Source: Pseudofabraea citricarpa
Taxonomy: Eukaryota > Ascomycota > Leotiomycetes > Helotiales > Dermateaceae
Direction of reading: 5' to 3'
Assembly: GCA_029641185.1 (NCBI GenBank)
Contig: JAPWGK010000024.1
Coordinates: 186,001 to 250,000, forward strand
Length of the DNA stretch: 64,000 bases
Under the pieces are notes generated by a model that had not been told where the DNA came from, did no database searches, and saw only the letters and a program-made list of their open reading frames with translations. Position 1 is the first letter of the stretch. Each line of letters begins with the position of its first letter. Shown here piece after piece: positions 61,975-64,000 of the stretch. Both the position numbers and the translations under genes were made by a program.

Positions 61975-64000
61975 CTACTCGGACTTGACTCCCCATTGCA
62001 CCATCCAATTTTCCAACCAGCCTCGAGTAAGTGGTCCGAGATCACGGAGTGTCTTGCTTGCGCCCTCAGATTGCGCTGTCGGTAATCGCCGGCGACCCTT
62101 TTCAGCGTCTACGGAGGCAGCCCCAGTATAGAAGTCTACCAAGCGCATGGCCGGATTGCGCTCCACGTCGACAGTTCCATCATTCTCAGCCTCTTCTACA
62201 CTGGCTTTTAGTTTTTCCAACCATTCTCCAAACGGCACGGGCCGCACAAGGCCATTCGGGTAAGAGGCCATTAGATCGGCAGCTAGGTCGTTACTCCATG
62301 AAGCGCCATGTGGGTTGACAACGTGGTAAGTTTTAGCTCGCAGGGTGGTGGATCCATCATCTACGACATCTGCAAGACCTTCATCTAGATGATCGGGTGA
62401 CAGTTGAGAAGCCGATGAAAGAATCTCTACTAGGATTGTTGAAAGCTTATCCACTGGCAGCCAGTCGATGTGATCCCGGGAAGGGAAAGTTTCCGGGAAT
62501 ACCCCTAAGTGAGCTGACGAAACAATGATCTGATATTGAAAACATATGTAAGCAAGGAGTCATTATATTGGATGAAGGTGTGATATATGGACTTACCGAA
62601 GGAATATATTCATGTTTGTTCCACATGCCCTGTGATTTTTCCACTGGTCCTGCCACGATTCCCACTCGACAGATTGCTGCACGCACACCTGATATCTCAG
62701 CAGCTTTATCCAGGAGGCACTCGGCTATGATCTTCGATTGACCATAGCCCATATTGGCTGCCGCTGTGAGGTCATGAATAGGTGCCTCTGGAACATCGCC
62801 AGAAGCTTTCCATCCACCAACAGACGCGACACTCGACACGAATAGTACGAATGCGTTGTGATTCGAACTTGCAGCTAGTAGAGCAAGGTTCCGAACACCC
62901 TCAATGTACGGTTTGAAAGAGGAGAGGGCCCAGTTGAAATTGACTGGCCATTGGCAGTCTGTAAAATGATAAATTAGTGTCACTACGCTTATATAGGAAA
63001 TATTGAGGGATTCTTACGAATGACATGGGTGACAGTGTTCAAAAGTCGACCATATACTTCATGTCCAAGTCCTAGCTGAGGGTCCGCAAGATTTGCCTTG
63101 AAAAACTCGACTCGTTTCGGATCGAGCGGAGCTAGCCCTCGTGGAGGCCCAGACTCTTGATGCTTTTCAGCAGCAGAAGCACTACGGTTGAGACAAATGA
63201 TATGCTCTACATTTGGATCTCGGTTTAGTTCGTCAAGTAGATATGAGCCTAGAGAGCCAGTACTTCCAGTGAGGAGTACGGTTTGCCCTTGGGTGACAGG
63301 GTGTGGCCGAGGTTTGCTCGCTATTGGGAGAGTCTGAACATATTTTGCCAGTAGCGCCTCCATGCGTTTTGGACTGCTATTCTCGTCATCAGACGCATCA
63401 CTCTGATAGGCACTATCAATACCCCGCGGTGCCAAGTCTGCTTGTTTGAAAAGGAATGCTGTAAGTTCGTTCAAAGAAGGATGTGAGTAAATCACACCAT
63501 GAGTAAGTACCTCGGGGGTGAGAAACTTTCCTCCGGCAATCTTGGCTTGAAATTTGAGTTCTCGAACGAGTCGAATTACATGGAGGGAGTCCATGCCAGC
63601 CTCGAAGAATGCGTCGTCTCCCTCAAGATTGTGAAGCGCAGCAGTCTCAGCAATAAGCTCCCCAAGCCATTTCCTGATGCTAAGTCGATCGCTAAAGTCG
63701 ACCTTGGGTATGTCGCCAATATCACCAAGAGTCAGGCCCAGCTGCTCGTCGAAGTCATCAGCTGCAAGATAAAGCTGCTTGAAATCCTGCTCGTATAGCT
63801 GGAAAGTTAAACGTCTTTGGATTTTGCCTTGACCGAGATAGTGCACAGGCCGGCTTGGATCGACAAATAAAATGTGGTACGGGTCAAGTTGACCATGTGC
63901 AGGTGCATGCTTGTTTGCCTCGGTGATAGCTGGCACTAGATCTCTCACAATGGCGTGGCGCTCAATCGGAGAAGCGGGCGGTGCTTCACCCAGGTCGATA
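61975..64000 (-). CDS. NRPS-like adenylate-forming reductase, C-terminal part
   Basis: Partial gene on the minus strand; its 5-prime part lies beyond the right edge. Exons in the window are 64000-63018, 62958-62597 and 62529-61975 (stop at 61975). The first encodes the end of an adenylation domain (HILFVDPSRPVHYLGQGKIQRR). A carrier domain follows, with the phosphopantetheine Ser in GMDSLHVIRLVREL. Then comes a thioester-reductase domain: NAD(P)-binding LLTGSTGSLGSYLLDEL, VIHCQWPVNFNW, FVSSVASVGGW, and the catalytic Tyr-Lys in GYGQSKIIAE. The A-T-R order matches fungal aryl-acid or amino-acid reductases and not full NRPSs with condensation domains. They release aldehydes or alcohols by reducing a carrier-bound thioester. 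The substrate code lies outside the window. Confidence 0.92.

Overview
This window looks like nuclear DNA of a filamentous ascomycete (Pezizomycotina). The evidence is many short (mostly 45-110 nt) GT-AG introns with CTAAC/CTAAT-type branch points, a Zn(II)2Cys6 regulator, a DUF3425 bZIP-like regulator, a cell-wall alpha-1,3-glucan synthase, an NRPS-like reductase and a NACHT-ankyrin NLR. Several proteins, including Sdh2, would fit Leotiomycetes, but the sequence alone does not prove the class. I support about 17 protein-coding loci, one intron-containing tRNA and one small inverted-repeat element. The rest is intergenic.

Layout, left to right. 0-2.3 kb: gene-poor, with one doubtful ORF. 2.4-3.9 kb (-): membrane acyltransferase. 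5.6-13.2 kb (+): ags1, modelled in 11 exons with an intact frame. 13.8-20.1 kb (+): a very long NACHT-ankyrin reading frame interrupted by a single in-frame TAA. 20.35-20.45 kb (-): tRNA-Gln(UUG) with a 31-nt intron. 22.3-23.1 kb (+): secreted PEBP-like protein. 23.3-23.65 kb (-): gene remnant. 23.8-28.0 kb: two divergent secreted type-B carboxylesterases. 28.9-29.8 kb (+): bZIP-like/DUF3425 regulator. 30.9-32.6 kb (+): SRPK-like kinase. 34.0-35.0 kb (+): sdh2. 36.3-37.5 kb (-): Bem46-type hydrolase. 39.6-42.9 kb (+): NFX1-type zinc finger protein. 44.3-46.8 kb (-): Zn2Cys6 regulator. 48.6-50.6 kb (+): secreted GMC oxidoreductase. 52.6-54.0 kb (+): MIP channel. 55.5-55.7 kb: MITE-like hairpin. 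57.8-58.9 kb (+): zinc alcohol dehydrogenase with an 11-nt microexon. 59.8-60.3 kb (-): secreted phospholipase A2. 62.0-64.0 kb (-): C-terminal part of an NRPS-like reductase that runs off the right edge.

The window mixes core housekeeping genes (sdh2, bem46, NFX1-type) with surface and secreted functions (ags1, two esterases, PEBP, GMC oxidase, PLA2) and self/non-self or signalling genes (NLR, kinase). No operon-like organisation is expected or seen. The right end may enter a secondary-metabolite locus, since an NRPS-like reductase lies there near a dehydrogenase.

The observation most worth following is the 2.1-kilocodon NLR frame. Its only break is a TAA followed directly by CTAG, a context known from programmed stop-codon readthrough, although an in-frame 63- or 57-nt intron could also remove the stop. 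Also notable are the MITE-like 159-bp element with 34-bp inverted arms flanked by TA, the 11-nt microexon, and a 35-nt intron needed to keep ags1 in frame.
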